This document shows positions 35,761 to 47,820 of a DNA stretch of 64,000 bases, one piece after another. Each line of letters starts with the position of its first letter. Position 1 is the stretch's first letter. The stretch is from Kribbella pratensis (GTDB lineage Bacteria; Actinomycetota; Actinomycetes; Propionibacteriales; Kribbellaceae): positions 489,741 through 553,740 of the forward strand of contig NZ_SODP01000002.1 of NCBI RefSeq assembly GCF_004365355.1, given 5' to 3'. The notes below the pieces were generated by a model, which saw only the letters and a program-made list of their open reading frames with translations, did no database searches and had not been told where the DNA came from. The translations under genes were made by a program, and so were the position numbers.

Positions 35761-36642
35761 GTGGAGCTGCGTCATCTGAGGTACTTCGTCGCCGTCGCCG
35801 AGGAGCGGCATTTCGGTCGCGCGGCGGCCCGTCTGCACATGGCCCAGCCGCCGCTGTCGCAGCAGATCCGTCAGCTGGAGAGCGAGCTCGGCCTGCAACT
35901 CCTCCGCCGTACGACGCGGCGGGTCGAGCTCACACCCGCCGGCGAGGCGTACCTGGTCAGGGCCCGGCAGATCATCAGGGCGGTGTCGTCGGCGGCCGGT
36001 GAAGCGCAGCGGGTCGCAGCCGGGCTGCAGGGGCGGCTGGCGATCGGGTGCGTGGGCTCCGCGACGTACAGCCTGCTCCCGCAGTTGGTGCGGACGCTGC
36101 GGGAGGAGCTGCCGGACGTCGAGGTTGCCGTGCAGGGTGAGATGCTCGCGCCCGATCAGGCCCGCGCGCTGGTGGACGGGCGGATCGACCTCGGGCTGCT
36201 CCGGCCACCGGTCGAGGACGATTCGCTGCAGGTCGAGGTGCTGCGTGCCGATCGGCTGATCGTGGCCGTGCCGGACGGACACCGCCTGGCTGCGCGACGT
36301 CGGGTGCGACTCAAGGAGCTGGCCGGCGAGGACTTCGTCATCCACGCCGGCGGTGGACGGTCGGTGATGCACGACACCGTGCTCTCGCGCTGCCGGGCGG
36401 CCGGATTCGAGCCGCAGGTTCGGCACGAGGTCGCGGAGACGTCGACCTTGGTGACCTTCGTGGCGGCCGGTCTCGGGATCGCGGTGGTGCCGGAGCCGGT
36501 GGCGGAGCTGATGGTCCCAGGCGTCGCCTATCGGGCGCTCAGCGGGCAGGCGACGGTCGAGTTGGCGGCAGCGACAAGAGGCGGCGACGAGGCACCGCAC
36601 CTGCAACGCGCGCTCGCCGTCCTGGCCGGACTGGTTCAGTAG
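35761..36642 (+). CDS. LysR-family regulator beside the pca operon
   Basis: A 293-residue LysR-type regulator: winged helix at residues 1-60 (ELRHLRYFVAVAEERHFGRA, MAQPPLSQQIRQLESELG) and an effector domain of the periplasmic-binding type with LGLLRPP and FVAAGLGIAVVPEP. The start is GTG. Divergent position next to pcaF suggests it activates pcaFDIJ in response to a pathway intermediate such as muconate or 3-oxoadipate; this is inference. Its stop overlaps the convergent IclR gene by seven bases. Confidence 0.88.
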   Translation: MELRHLRYFVAVAEERHFGRAAARLHMAQPPLSQQIRQLESELGLQLLRRTTRRVELTPAGEAYLVRARQIIRAVSSAAGEAQRVAAGLQGRLAIGCVGSATYSLLPQLVRTLREELPDVEVAVQGEMLAPDQARALVDGRIDLGLLRPPVEDDSLQVEVLRADRLIVAVPDGHRLAARRRVRLKELAGEDFVIHAGGGRSVMHDTVLSRCRAAGFEPQVRHEVAETSTLVTFVAAGLGIAVVPEPVAELMVPGVAYRALSGQATVELAAATRGGDEAPHLQRALAVLAGLVQ

Positions 36643-37451
36643 AAGCCGTCTCGGGCCTGGGCGTCGAGGCGGCGCGTACCACCCAGCAGGCGGAGGTCCT
36701 CGGCGATCGCCGTCGCGGTCACCTGCATCAGCGGGATGACCTTCTCGACGATCGCGGCCGAGGTCATCCGCCCGACGGTTGTCGAGTAGGCGAGGGCTGC
36801 GAGTACGGCGCCGTCCGGCGTACGGACCGGGACTGCCGCGGACAGCAGCCCGTCCTCGAGCTCGGACTCGACCACGGCGTAACCGTCCTGCCGCACCTGG
36901 TGCAGCGCATCGCGGAAGACTGTCGGATCGGTGATCGTGCGCTGCGCCAGCCGCTTGAGCCCACCCTCGATGACGGTGTCGACGACGGATGCGTCCGCCC
37001 ACGCGGTCAGCACACGTCCCATCGAGGTCGCGTACGCCGGGACCCGGCTTCCCACGTCGACGGAGACCGCCATGATCCGGCGGACCTGGACCCGGGCGAC
37101 GTACACGACGTCGGTCCCGTCGAGCTGCGCGAGCGAGGCCGACTCCTGCGTCTCCTCCGCCAGCCGGAGCAGATGCGGTTGCGCGGTCTCCACGAAGGTG
37201 TGGGTCGCGGCGTAGTGCTGCCCGATCGTCAGAACCCGAGGCGTCAGTGTCCAGCGGCTCCCGACAGCGGCGACGTACCCCAGCTTCTGCAGGGTCAGCA
37301 GGATCCGGCGTACGGCGGGACGTGAGAGCCCGGTCGCCGTCGCGACCTCGGCCAGCGTCGGGCTCGGCCGGTCGCCGTCGAACGCGAGCAGTACGGCGAA
37401 CCCGCGCTCGATGCTCTGCACGTAATCGCGCTCGCTCCCCTCCCCAACCAT
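36636..37451 (-). CDS. IclR-family regulator (PcaR/CatR-like)
   Basis: A 271-residue IclR protein: winged helix (about 12-75, YVQSIERGFAVLLAFDGDRP and ATGLSRPAVRRILLTLQKLG) and GAF-like effector domain (about 85-255, with AYATSMGRVLTA and AVPVRTPDGAVLAAL). It resembles the PcaR/PobR/CatR group that controls beta-ketoadipate pathway genes. The start at 37451 places GGAAGG nine bases upstream; an ATG at 37460 has no room for a ribosome site. It is divergent from the aromatic monooxygenase/cat operon, with two identical-core palindromes between. Confidence 0.9.
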   Translation of the reverse strand: MVGEGSERDYVQSIERGFAVLLAFDGDRPSPTLAEVATATGLSRPAVRRILLTLQKLGYVAAVGSRWTLTPRVLTIGQHYAATHTFVETAQPHLLRLAEETQESASLAQLDGTDVVYVARVQVRRIMAVSVDVGSRVPAYATSMGRVLTAWADASVVDTVIEGGLKRLAQRTITDPTVFRDALHQVRQDGYAVVESELEDGLLSAAVPVRTPDGAVLAALAYSTTVGRMTSAAIVEKVIPLMQVTATAIAEDLRLLGGTRRLDAQARDGFY

Positions 37452-37520
37452 GCGGGCCATCCTTCCACGAAAAGTTGTTGAGCCCTTGACAGTCGGCGCC
37501 GAGGACTCCAAGGTCTTGTT

Positions 37521-37535
37521 GTACGCCAAGCGTAC
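37521..37535. promoter_or_regulatory. IclR-type operator 1
   Basis: GTACGC-CAA-GCGTAC, a perfect 6-bp inverted repeat with a three-base centre. It is 20 bases centre-to-centre from a second copy, close to two helical turns, so both face the same side of the DNA. Confidence 0.7.
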
Positions 37536-37540
37536 TCAAT

Positions 37541-37555
37541 GTACGCAGAGCGTAC
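37541..37555. promoter_or_regulatory. IclR-type operator 2
   Basis: GTACGC-AGA-GCGTAC, the second copy, ending 20 bases before the flavin reductase start. The pair probably binds an IclR tetramer that controls the monooxygenase/cat operon and the regulator itself. Confidence 0.7.
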
Positions 37556-37575
37556 AGCCGAAAGAGGTGACGCAG

Positions 37576-38130
37576 ATGGACTCGCGAGAACTTCGGAACG
37601 CGTTCGGCCAGTTCGCCACCGGCGTGACCGTGGTGACCTGCACCAGCGAGGAAGGCCGGCCGCACGGCGCGACCGTGAACGCCTTCACCGCCGTCTCGCT
37701 CGAGCCCGCCCTCGCGCAGGTCACGCTCGGCCGCACGTCGAAGGCGTGCCAGTACCTGGACGGCCGGCCGTTCGCGATCAACGTGCTTGCCGACGACCAG
37801 CTCGACGTCGCCTGGCACTTCGCCGGGCGTCCCATCCAATTGCCAGGCCGCACGCCCGGCTGGGTCGACGGTCCCCTCGCTCCGCTGCTCGAAGGCGCGG
37901 CCACGACGATCTCGTGCCGGCCGTGGCGGACCTACGACGGCGGCGACCACCTGATCGTGATCGGTGAGGTGGCCGCGGTCGAGATCACTGCCCGGGACCC
38001 GCTGCTGTTCCACGGCGGCCGGTTCCGCAACCTCGGTCCGGTCGAGACCCATTGGTCGGGATCGCTGGACTGCCCCGAGCGCGGCTGGTTCGACGCCGCG
38101 GCCGTCTTCACCCCGCTTGCCCTTGCCTGA
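37576..38130 (+). CDS. Flavin reductase of a two-component aromatic monooxygenase
   Basis: A 184-residue HpaC/PheA2-type flavin reductase that supplies reduced FAD or FMN to the oxygenase encoded next. The FMN-binding split-barrel pattern is clear: [39 protein letters not shown] and [10 protein letters not shown], with GGRFRNLG at the C-terminus. AAAGAGGTGA precedes the ATG. It is the first gene of a five-gene operon ending in catC and lies directly behind the double IclR operator. Confidence 0.88.
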   Translation: MDSRELRNAFGQFATGVTVVTCTSEEGRPHGATVNAFTAVSLEPALAQVTLGRTSKACQYLDGRPFAINVLADDQLDVAWHFAGRPIQLPGRTPGWVDGPLAPLLEGAATTISCRPWRTYDGGDHLIVIGEVAAVEITARDPLLFHGGRFRNLGPVETHWSGSLDCPERGWFDAAAVFTPLALA

Positions 38131-38141
38131 AAGGACTTTCC

Positions 38142-40551
<2,410 letters not shown>

Positions 40552-40552
<1 letters not shown>

Positions 40553-41685
40553 TGGATCTCACCATCGACCGGCTGGAGACGGTGATCATCGACGTACCCC
40601 TCCGGCGGCCGCACCGGTTCGCCCGCGTCGCGATGACCGCCCAGCCGGTCCTGCTGGCCTTCGTCCACACCCGCGACGGTGTCGTGGGTGTGGGCGAGGG
40701 CGTGGTCCCGGGCGGCCCGTGGTGGGGCGGCGAGTCGGTCGAGTCGATGAAGGTCACCCTCGACACGTACGTCGCTCCGCTGCTGCCCGGCCGCTCTGTC
40801 GCCGACCTCGCGGGACTGTGGTCCGACATCTCGGACCGGGTCGGCGCCAACCTCTACGCGAAGTGCGCAGTCGAGGTGGCGCTGCATGATGCGTGGGCGC
40901 GAACCCTCGGCGTACCCGTGCATGTGCTGCTCGGTGGTCTCGCCCGCACCTCGGTTGACGTGACCTGGGCGTTGGGCGCCGAGCCCGAGGAGGTCGTGGT
41001 CGAGGAGGCGTTGACGAAACTGCGCGCCGGGCATCGCTCGTTCAAGCTGAAGATGGGCGCATTGCCTCCGGATGAGGACACGCGGCGGGTGTGCGCAATC
41101 GCCGAGAAGCTGACCGGCACAGCCGGAGTCCGCGTGGATCTCAACGCCCGCTGGGATTTCCTCACCGCACGGACCTACCTCCCCCGCCTGGCCGCTGCTG
41201 GAGTCGAGCTGGTCGAACAGCCGGTGCCGGGCGAACAGGTCGAAGCACTGGCCGAGTTGAACAGCCTGCTTCCCATCCCGGTCATGGCCGACGAGTCGCT
41301 GCGAACACCTGTCGACGCGCTCCGCCTGGTCTCGCTCCGAGCCGCTGACATCTGGTCGATCAAAACCACGAAGCTGGGTGGCCTCCGCCGGTCCCGCGAC
41401 ATCGTCGGAATCGCTGCCGCAGCCGGCATCCCCTGTCACGGCGGCACCTCGATCGAAACCGGCATCGGCACCGCGGCTTCTCTTCAGCTCGCCTGCGCGG
41501 CGCCCGGCGTGACCTGGGGCAGTGAGCTCTTCGGCCCGCTGCTGTTCACCGAGGAGATCCTGCGTACGCCGCTTTCGTACTTCGACGGCGCCCTGCAACT
41601 CCCCGACGGACCCGGTCTCGGCGTAGAACTGAACCCTGAGGCAGTAACCGCCCTCCGCCGGCCCCACCTGACCAAGGAGACCTGA
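40552..41685 (+). CDS. catB: Muconate cycloisomerase
   Basis: A 377-residue enolase-superfamily enzyme that converts cis,cis-muconate to muconolactone. Catalytic Lys pair is in RSFKLKMGALP; metal ligands are in VRVDLNARWD, ELVEQPVPG and VMADESLRT; IWSIKTTKLGG supplies the opposite Lys. The N-terminal VIIDVPLRRPHRFA is typical of the family. It is coupled at both ends by one-base stop/start overlaps, giving catA-catB-catC as one translation unit. Confidence 0.92.
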
Positions 41686-41960
41686 TGTTCTTCCACGTCC
41701 GCATGGACGTCCAGCTCCCACCCGACCTGGATCCGGCCGAACGCGCCGAGCTGCTCGGACGGGAACGAGACCGCGCGATCGAACTGCAGAAGGCAGGCGC
41801 CTGGCCCGGGCTGTGGCGGATCGTCGGCGAGTACGCCAACATCAGCATCTTCGACGTCCCCTCGAACGACGAACTCCACGACATCCTGTCGAGCCTGCCG
41901 CTGTTCCCCTACATGAAGCTCCAGGTAACCCCGCTGGCCACCCACCCCTCGAAGATCTAG
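41685..41960 (+). CDS. catC: Muconolactone delta-isomerase
   Basis: A 91-residue ferredoxin-like-fold isomerase that turns muconolactone into 3-oxoadipate enol-lactone, the substrate of the PcaD encoded on the opposite strand. MFFHVRMDVQLPPDL, WRIVGEYANISIFDV and LPLFPYMKLQVTPLATHPS cover the whole conserved length. It ends the operon; its TAG shares the four bases CTAG with the stop of the convergent histidine kinase gene. Confidence 0.94.
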   Translation: MFFHVRMDVQLPPDLDPAERAELLGRERDRAIELQKAGAWPGLWRIVGEYANISIFDVPSNDELHDILSSLPLFPYMKLQVTPLATHPSKI

Positions 41961-43258
41961 CCGGCCGCGAGGGTCAGTTCTACCTGGTTGCGGCGGATGG
42001 TGAGGTGGCCGCCGGTTGCTTCGGCGTAGCGGCGGGCTATGTCCAGTCCCAGGCCGGTGGAGCCTCGGTCGGAGCGGCCGCGTTCGCCTGCGCCCAAGGG
42101 GATTCCGGGGCCTTCGTCGGCGACAGTGATGTGGATGTGGGAGGCGTCGCGGGTCAGCGTGATGTGCGCCGGAGTGCCGTCGGGCGTGTGCGCGACGACG
42201 TTCTCCACCAGTGCGTCTAGAGCCGCGGCCAGGTCCTCGGACGACGAGCGGACCATGGCAGCATTCGTTGGCAGGTCCAACGTCAACTCACGGCCCTGGT
42301 CCTCGAAGAGCGGCTCCCAGAAAGCGGCTCGGGCGCGGGTCACCTCGACAGCGTCGCAGTGCGGGACGCGGCCTTCACGTTGCGGCCGTCGCGCGGCGCT
42401 GATGACAGCGGTCAACGTGCGCTCCAAATTCGTGACCTGCGTGTTCAGTTCCTCAGCGCTCTCACGATCGCCAAGCGCCTCCACCTGCAGCCGCAGCGCG
42501 GTCAGCGGCGTACGCAACCGATGCGAGAGATCCGCCACGGCCTCGCGTTCGACGGCGATCACTTCGTCGATGCGGTCCGCGAGTCCGTTCAGCGCGGCCC
42601 CGACCTTCGCCACTTCCGCCGGGCCGGTCGTCGGAGCGCGCGCTTCGATGTCGCCGGCAGCCAGGCGTTCCGCCGTACTCGCCGTCTCCTCCAGCGGCCG
42701 CGCCAGCCGCCGCGACACCAACTCCGCGCCGACGATGCTGAGCAGCAACACCAGCAGGCTCGCACCGATGAGGACCAGCAGCCGTGGCACCAAACCCTCG
42801 TACAGCTCGTCAGCGGTCAGATAGAGACAAACCGAAGCGGGCCCGGCATGCCTGTCGACGGCGACATCGACAGCCATCCCGCCGTTCAGATCGCGATAGT
42901 CCGCGTCGCCGAGCTTCGGCGGTCCCTTGCCCTCGCCGTCGTCGTCGTTGTAGTCGTCCGGTAGCGACTTCGGCGTCGGCACTCCGCCCGGCGGCGGGTC
43001 GCCCAGCGTCGTACCGTCCGGCATCCGCACCGAGATACTGCCCGGTCCGTCCCGCAAGCCGTCGATGTACGCCGTGATGTCGTCGGCCGTGTGATTCCTG
43101 TCCCCGACGTAGTACGCGACGGTCTCGGCCCGGTACAGCGCCTTGTCCTTCGCCTCACCGGCCGTCGTCGTACGAAGCAGAATCACCAGCGGTACGGCGA
43201 ACGCGAGCACGACCAACGTGGTCATACCCACGGAGAGCAGGAGGATGCGGCGCCGCAT
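41957..43258 (-). CDS. Two-component sensor histidine kinase
   Basis: A 433-residue membrane kinase. Order: TM1 (about 4-27), extracytoplasmic sensor of about 130 residues with an acidic segment (YNDDDGEGKG), TM2 (about 155-180), HAMP, HisKA with phospho-acceptor His in DLSHRLRTPLTALRL, and HATPase with N-box ALVENVVAHTPDG, G1 VADEGPGIP and G2 STGLGLDIARR. It follows its response regulator; an alternative GTG start at 43264 would overlap that gene's stop. The signal is unknown. Confidence 0.9.
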   Translation of the reverse strand: MRRRILLLSVGMTTLVVLAFAVPLVILLRTTTAGEAKDKALYRAETVAYYVGDRNHTADDITAYIDGLRDGPGSISVRMPDGTTLGDPPPGGVPTPKSLPDDYNDDDGEGKGPPKLGDADYRDLNGGMAVDVAVDRHAGPASVCLYLTADELYEGLVPRLLVLIGASLLVLLLSIVGAELVSRRLARPLEETASTAERLAAGDIEARAPTTGPAEVAKVGAALNGLADRIDEVIAVEREAVADLSHRLRTPLTALRLQVEALGDRESAEELNTQVTNLERTLTAVISAARRPQREGRVPHCDAVEVTRARAAFWEPLFEDQGRELTLDLPTNAAMVRSSSEDLAAALDALVENVVAHTPDGTPAHITLTRDASHIHITVADEGPGIPLGAGERGRSDRGSTGLGLDIARRYAEATGGHLTIRRNQVELTLAAG

Positions 43259-43260
43259 GC

Positions 43261-43944
43261 TCACCCGTCCGCCGCGAGCTTGATCCCGACCCCGCGAACG
43301 CTGTGCAGGAACCGCGGCGCGGCCGCCGTCTCGCCGAGCTTCCGCCGCAACCACGACAGGTGTACGTCGACGGTCCGGTCACCACCGCCCCAGGGCAACC
43401 CCCAGACCTCCGCGAGCAGCTCCCGCTTCGTCACCACGGCACCCGGCCGCCGCGACAACGCCAGTAGCAGATCGAACTCCTTGCGCGTGAGCTCCACCGC
43501 CGCCCCGTCCACGGTCACCTCCCGGCTCCGCGGATCGATCCGCAACCCGCCGACCTCGACGGTCGACTCGCCTTGCTGGTCCTGCCCGAGCCGTCGCAGT
43601 ACGGCGCGAATCCGCGCGTCCATCTGCGCCGCGCTGAACGGCTTGATCACGTAGTCGTCCGCGCCCGCATCGAGCAGCCGCACCACGCTGGCGTCGTCGT
43701 CCCGGGCGGTCGCCACAATCACCGGTACGTCGCTGACCGACCGCACCATCGCGAGCACGTCCCGTCCGTCCAGATCCGGCAGGCCGAGGTCGAGCAACAG
43801 CACTTCGGGCTTGTCGCGGGCCACGGCCGCCACCCCGTCGGCGCCTGCCGCGACTGCGGAGACGACATGTCCGGCCGCCGTCAGGGCCTTGCCCAGCGAC
43901 GTCCGAATCGCATCATCGTCCTCGACCAGCAGCACCCGCGCCAT
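43261..43944 (-). CDS. OmpR-family response regulator
   Basis: A 227-residue regulator: receiver domain (1 to about 118) with acidic pocket VEDDDA, phospho-Asp in LLLDLGLPDLDG and Lys in YVIKPFSA; winged-helix output domain (about 130-225) with ELTRKEFDLLLALSRRPG and RTVDVHLSWLRRKLG. It is first in a two-gene operon with the kinase, which starts within a few bases of its stop. Confidence 0.93.
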   Translation of the reverse strand: MARVLLVEDDDAIRTSLGKALTAAGHVVSAVAAGADGVAAVARDKPEVLLLDLGLPDLDGRDVLAMVRSVSDVPVIVATARDDDASVVRLLDAGADDYVIKPFSAAQMDARIRAVLRRLGQDQQGESTVEVGGLRIDPRSREVTVDGAAVELTRKEFDLLLALSRRPGAVVTKRELLAEVWGLPWGGGDRTVDVHLSWLRRKLGETAAAPRFLHSVRGVGIKLAADG

Positions 43945-44021
43945 GCCACTGAGCGTAGCTTCAGGCCCGTCAAGAGATCGTCAAGCGGCAGTTAAAGCAT
44001 GGCTGGATCACCAGACATGCC

Positions 44022-44627
44022 TTATGTGGGTGGTTTGATGCCGTTGGAGCGGAGTTCGAGGGTGGCGAGCTGGGCGATGACGGTCTGGTCGCGGTCCCGC
44101 CAGGCGGTGACAGGGTCGTCGGAGATCTTCGCGAGTTTGTGCATCGGCTGGTTGGCCATGGCGCGCAGCGCGAACAGATCCAGGTCGGCCGCACTGTCGA
44201 TGAACCGCTGCGCCGCCGTCGCCCGCCGCGAGAACCGGATCCGCCGCGGAAGCCAGATGAGTACTGCGAACAGCACGGGCAATGCGATCGTCACACCGGC
44301 CAGCACGTAGGCCAACTGCTCCACCGCATGCGCCATGTCCCGGCCCGCCTGCGCCATCTGCCCCGCGGCACCGGCAGCCCCGTCGATCGGCGATCGCAGC
44401 TGATCCCCGACCGCCGGCACCTTGCCGATCGGCTCCGACAACCGCCGCAACTGCCCCGCCAAACCGTCCCCGGCCGAGGCCGCCTTCCGTCCTGGCAACC
44501 CCAACGCGTTGGTGATCTTGAAGACGATCAGCCCCAGCTCCACACACACCAGGACCCAGGCGACGAACACCAGGTCCCCCACGAGCTGCCCGACCCGCTG
44601 CACCCCGACATCCGAGTAGAGCTTCAC
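44022..44627 (-). CDS. Two-helix membrane protein, unknown function
   Basis: A 201-residue protein with two predicted membrane helices: about 18-38 (LVFVAWVLVCVELGLIVF) and about 107-128 (YVLAGVTIALPVLFAVLIWL). Between them is an Ala/Gly-rich helical region with possible coiled-coil character (AAGAAGQMAQAGRDMAHAVE). The C-terminal 65 residues are cytosolic and helical. GTG at 44627 is chosen for the strong GGAGGAGGGG upstream. No known family is recognised; it stands alone between the response regulator and kynA. Confidence 0.7.
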   Translation of the reverse strand: MKLYSDVGVQRVGQLVGDLVFVAWVLVCVELGLIVFKITNALGLPGRKAASAGDGLAGQLRRLSEPIGKVPAVGDQLRSPIDGAAGAAGQMAQAGRDMAHAVEQLAYVLAGVTIALPVLFAVLIWLPRRIRFSRRATAAQRFIDSAADLDLFALRAMANQPMHKLAKISDDPVTAWRDRDQTVIAQLATLELRSNGIKPPT

Positions 44628-44753
44628 GCCCCAAACCCCTCCTCCACGCCGACCCACACACCCGTGCGACGCGACCCTAGCGGTGGAGGTGACTGTCCAC
44701 GAGGTTTCCGGACACTTTTCGTCACCAGGCGCCGAATTGTTTCCGGAAAGAGC

Positions 44754-45575
44754 TCAGAGAGTGGTGCGCAGGTTCCAGAGGAGCGGGTAGTAGCGGAGGT
44801 CCAGGCGGCTTCTCAGGTAGTTGGCGCCGGAGGAGCCGCCGGTGCCTGGTTTGGTGCCGATCATGCGTTCGACCATGACGACATGGCGGGCTCGCCAGGC
44901 GGCGGCCAGTTCGTCGTGCTGGAGGAGAGCTTCGGCCAGTTCCCAGATGGCGGCGTACTGCGAGCGGTCGCCGGCAACCTGCCGGAGAGCCTGGCGGACG
45001 GCGTCCTCGGTCTCGGTGTCGAAACCGGCCTTCCGGAGTACTTCGAGGAACGCGTCCCACAGCGTGGGCTCGTCCAGCCGGCGGCGCAGGCGCTCTTGTT
45101 CCGCCTCGGTCAACCCGCGGAAGCGACGTACGAAGGAGGGGTCCTTCGCCCCGGACAGGAACTCGATCTCGCGGAACTGCACCGACTGGAACCCGGACGC
45201 GGGCGACAACCGGTGGCGGAACTCGCCGAAGTCCTGCGGCGTCATCGTCTCCAGGATGTCGACCTGCTGGGTCTGCACCCGTTCGATCGTGTGCACCCGC
45301 CGCAGCAGGTGCTCGGCCAGCCACAGCTCCCCGGCAAGCATCGCGTCACGCGAGGCGGTCAGCTCGTGCAGGACCTGCTTGAACCACAGCTCGTACACCT
45401 GGTGGATCGTGATGAACAGCAGCTCGTCGTGCGCCGGCGGATCGGACTCGAGGCGCTGCTGGTCCAGGAGTTGCGGCAGACGCAGATAGCTGCCGTACGT
45501 CAGCCGCCCGCCGTCCTCACCGAAATGTACGTCGGTCCCGCCCCACTGCCCCGCAACCCCGTCACCAGTGCTCAT
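44754..45575 (-). CDS. kynA: Tryptophan 2,3-dioxygenase
   Basis: A 273-residue haem dioxygenase that opens the indole ring of L-tryptophan to N-formylkynurenine. LTYGSYLRLPQLLDQQ, HDELLFITIHQVYELWFKQ (substrate contacts), the haem-ligand region WRARHVVMVERMIG and the loop GTKPGTGGSSGANYL are all diagnostic. Kynureninase and formamidase genes are not nearby. Tryptophan could feed catechol through anthranilate, but no anthranilate dioxygenase is seen, so a link to the cat genes is only speculative. Confidence 0.94.
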   Translation of the reverse strand: MSTGDGVAGQWGGTDVHFGEDGGRLTYGSYLRLPQLLDQQRLESDPPAHDELLFITIHQVYELWFKQVLHELTASRDAMLAGELWLAEHLLRRVHTIERVQTQQVDILETMTPQDFGEFRHRLSPASGFQSVQFREIEFLSGAKDPSFVRRFRGLTEAEQERLRRRLDEPTLWDAFLEVLRKAGFDTETEDAVRQALRQVAGDRSQYAAIWELAEALLQHDELAAAWRARHVVMVERMIGTKPGTGGSSGANYLRSRLDLRYYPLLWNLRTTL

Positions 45576-45656
45576 GACACGGAGGTTAGCTGACCAGTTC
45601 GTGACTGGTCAGTGATTCGTTCGTTGGACCTGGAGTACGCCGAGTTGAGGAGTTGC

Positions 45657-46154
45657 ATGTCCGCCACGATCGAGACCCCGATCGTTCCGGGTCCGATTCA
45701 GGGCCCGACCAGGGAAGAGCCGTTGGTCGAGGCGCTGCTGCTCGACGATTACCGGTCGCTGGTCCACCTCGCCTATCTGATCCTCCCGCCTGCGATCAGC
45801 CGGGCGAGGCGGGTGGCGGCGGCGCACGCGGTCGTCCAGCGCGCGCTCCCGCCTGGCCTGGAGCTCCCGTACAGCCTGACTTCCCAGCCCGAGGTCTCCG
45901 TTCCCGCCACCCGCCACCGCGAGTTCCTGCGGCACCGCGTCGTACAGGAAGCGACCCGGCAGGCTGCCGGGCGCTCGCTGCTCGCGCGGCTCGGCAGTGT
46001 GATCGCACCGGCCGACGGCCTCGAGTTCGACCCGTGCTCGGTCCGCCCCGACCGCACCGCGATCCACCGCCGCTGCGCCCGCGGCCGCCGCATCACGATC
46101 GCCGCCACGCTCGTCCTCACCGCCGGCATCCTGGTCGCACTCCTCGCGTCCTGA
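45657..46154 (+). CDS. Hypothetical protein with C-terminal membrane helix
   Basis: A 165-residue protein with GAGGAG just upstream of the ATG. The N-terminal half has a helical stretch (LLLDDYRSLVHLAYLILPP, then SRARRVAAAHAVVQRAL) that faintly resembles a sigma-factor region 2 but lacks its motifs. A basic segment (RRCARGRRITIA) leads into one C-terminal membrane helix (about 147-164), a tail-anchored layout. No family is recognised. It is divergent from kynA. Confidence 0.6.
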   Translation: MSATIETPIVPGPIQGPTREEPLVEALLLDDYRSLVHLAYLILPPAISRARRVAAAHAVVQRALPPGLELPYSLTSQPEVSVPATRHREFLRHRVVQEATRQAAGRSLLARLGSVIAPADGLEFDPCSVRPDRTAIHRRCARGRRITIAATLVLTAGILVALLAS

Positions 46155-46333
46155 GTGGGCCCGGATCTCCAGGCCATCACAATCGTCGGTCGCCGGCATC
46201 TCTCAGCGCACAGCGCCCCGCGGTCGGACGATTGAGATGGGCTGGAGATCCGAACCCACGCCTTGACCTGCTGTCGCGCCCCACCTACCGTCGGTGACAC
46301 CGCTCTCTTCCTACCGCCCCAGGGAGAATTGTG

Positions 46334-47791
46334 ATGTCTGTTGGAATCGTTTCCAGCCTTGCCCTGCTCATCGCACCCCTCGGCGCGCCCCCACCGGCGC
46401 CAGCTACGCCGGAGGTGAATATGTCCGTCCAGGCAACGATCTGCAACAAGTACTGCGATGCCCGCGATCCCGCCCTCGCACCCAAAGATCGCACCCCGGT
46501 CTCCGCCACCCTCTTCGGCCGCACGATCACCCTGCACCTCGACGATGACGACGCGATGGGCTGGGCCTCGATCGACAACGGCAACCCCGGTGACGAGGTC
46601 TGGCTGGACCGCTCGATGGACGGCGGCCGCACCTGGTCCGCCGGCAGCCGCCTCGGCAACACCGCGATTCCCGCCGGAGAACGCGGCTGGCGCACGCAGA
46701 TGTACAACGTCGACGACTGGAACAACCTCGGCGTCGGCGCCCTCCGCGCCTGCGGCAAGGCGGGTGACCGCGCCGATATCGCCTGTACGCCGTGGGCGCG
46801 GGTGACGTGGAACGCATGGGACCGTCGTACGGCGGCCGCGACCGCGCTCATGCAGGACTACAACTTGGCGACCGGCCTGTTCGACACGACCGGCTGGTGG
46901 AACTCGGCCAACGCGCTCAATGCGCTGATCGACAACATCCGGGTCAGCGGCGTGCACAGTTACGAGTACGCGATCGCCCGCACGTACGACCTGAACCTCG
47001 ACGCTGCCGAAGGCCAGTTCCGCAACGACTACATCGACGACACCGGCTGGTGGGGTCTCGCCTGGGTCGCGGCGTACGACCTGACCGGCGATGCCCGCTA
47101 CCTCCAGACCGCACGCGCCGACGCCGACCACATGGCGGCGTACTGGGACAACACCTGCGGCGGCGGGGTCTGGTGGAGTGAGGCGAAGACGTACAAGAAC
47201 GCGATCTCGAACTCGCTGTACATCCAGCTCAACGCGCAACTCCACACCCGCGTCGCGGGTGACTCGACGTACCTGCAACGCGCGCAGGCCGGCTGGACCT
47301 GGTTCCAGCAGACCGGGATGATCAACGGCTCGAACCTCGTCAACGACGGCATCGACCTGTCCACGTGCAAGAACAACGGCGGCACCGCGTGGACGTACAA
47401 CCAGGGCGTGCTGATCGGCGCGCTCACGGAGTTGTCGAAGGCAACGAACAACTCGGCGTACCTGACCTCCGCACGCCAACTCGCCGACGCGTCGACAACC
47501 GCCGCCTCGCTCCACACCGCCGACGGCATCCTCCGCGAGCCCTGTGAGAACGGCGACTGCGGTGGCGACGGTCCGTCCTTCAAGGGCGCACACGTCCGCG
47601 GCCTCGGCAAGCTGAACGCGGCCCTCCCGGACCACCCGTACACGTCCTACCTGCAACGCCAGGCCGACCGCGCCTTCACAGCCGACCGGACGCCGATGGA
47701 CCAGTACGGCCTGCGCTGGTACGGCCCCGTCGACAAGCTCGACGCGGCCCGCCAGCAATCCGCCCTCGACCTCCTCAACGCCGCGCCCTGA
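46334..47791 (+). CDS. Secreted GH76 family protein (alpha-1,6-mannanase-like)
   Basis: A 485-residue protein with an N-terminal secretion-like segment ([20 protein letters not shown]) short of positive charges, a beta-sandwich-like region of about 100 residues ([16 protein letters not shown]), and a GH76 (alpha/alpha)6 barrel. The paired catalytic Asp of GH76 are in [30 protein letters not shown] and [19 protein letters not shown] are further family marks. The likely role is cleavage of alpha-1,6-mannan backbones of fungal or actinobacterial cell walls. A GTG three bases earlier is an alternative start. Confidence 0.85.
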   Translation: MSVGIVSSLALLIAPLGAPPPAPATPEVNMSVQATICNKYCDARDPALAPKDRTPVSATLFGRTITLHLDDDDAMGWASIDNGNPGDEVWLDRSMDGGRTWSAGSRLGNTAIPAGERGWRTQMYNVDDWNNLGVGALRACGKAGDRADIACTPWARVTWNAWDRRTAAATALMQDYNLATGLFDTTGWWNSANALNALIDNIRVSGVHSYEYAIARTYDLNLDAAEGQFRNDYIDDTGWWGLAWVAAYDLTGDARYLQTARADADHMAAYWDNTCGGGVWWSEAKTYKNAISNSLYIQLNAQLHTRVAGDSTYLQRAQAGWTWFQQTGMINGSNLVNDGIDLSTCKNNGGTAWTYNQGVLIGALTELSKATNNSAYLTSARQLADASTTAASLHTADGILREPCENGDCGGDGPSFKGAHVRGLGKLNAALPDHPYTSYLQRQADRAFTADRTPMDQYGLRWYGPVDKLDAARQQSALDLLNAAP

Positions 47792-47820
47792 TGACCGATG
47801 AGTGATGCCATGATGAGGGC

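Noticed and set aside
44754..45575. Tryptophan dioxygenase as a feeder of the catechol operon
   Set aside because: No formamidase, kynureninase or anthranilate dioxygenase is in the window, and other genes separate it from catABC.
45657..46154. Sigma factor reading of the 165-residue protein
   Set aside because: Only a vague region-2-like helix is seen, with no region 4 and a C-terminal membrane helix.
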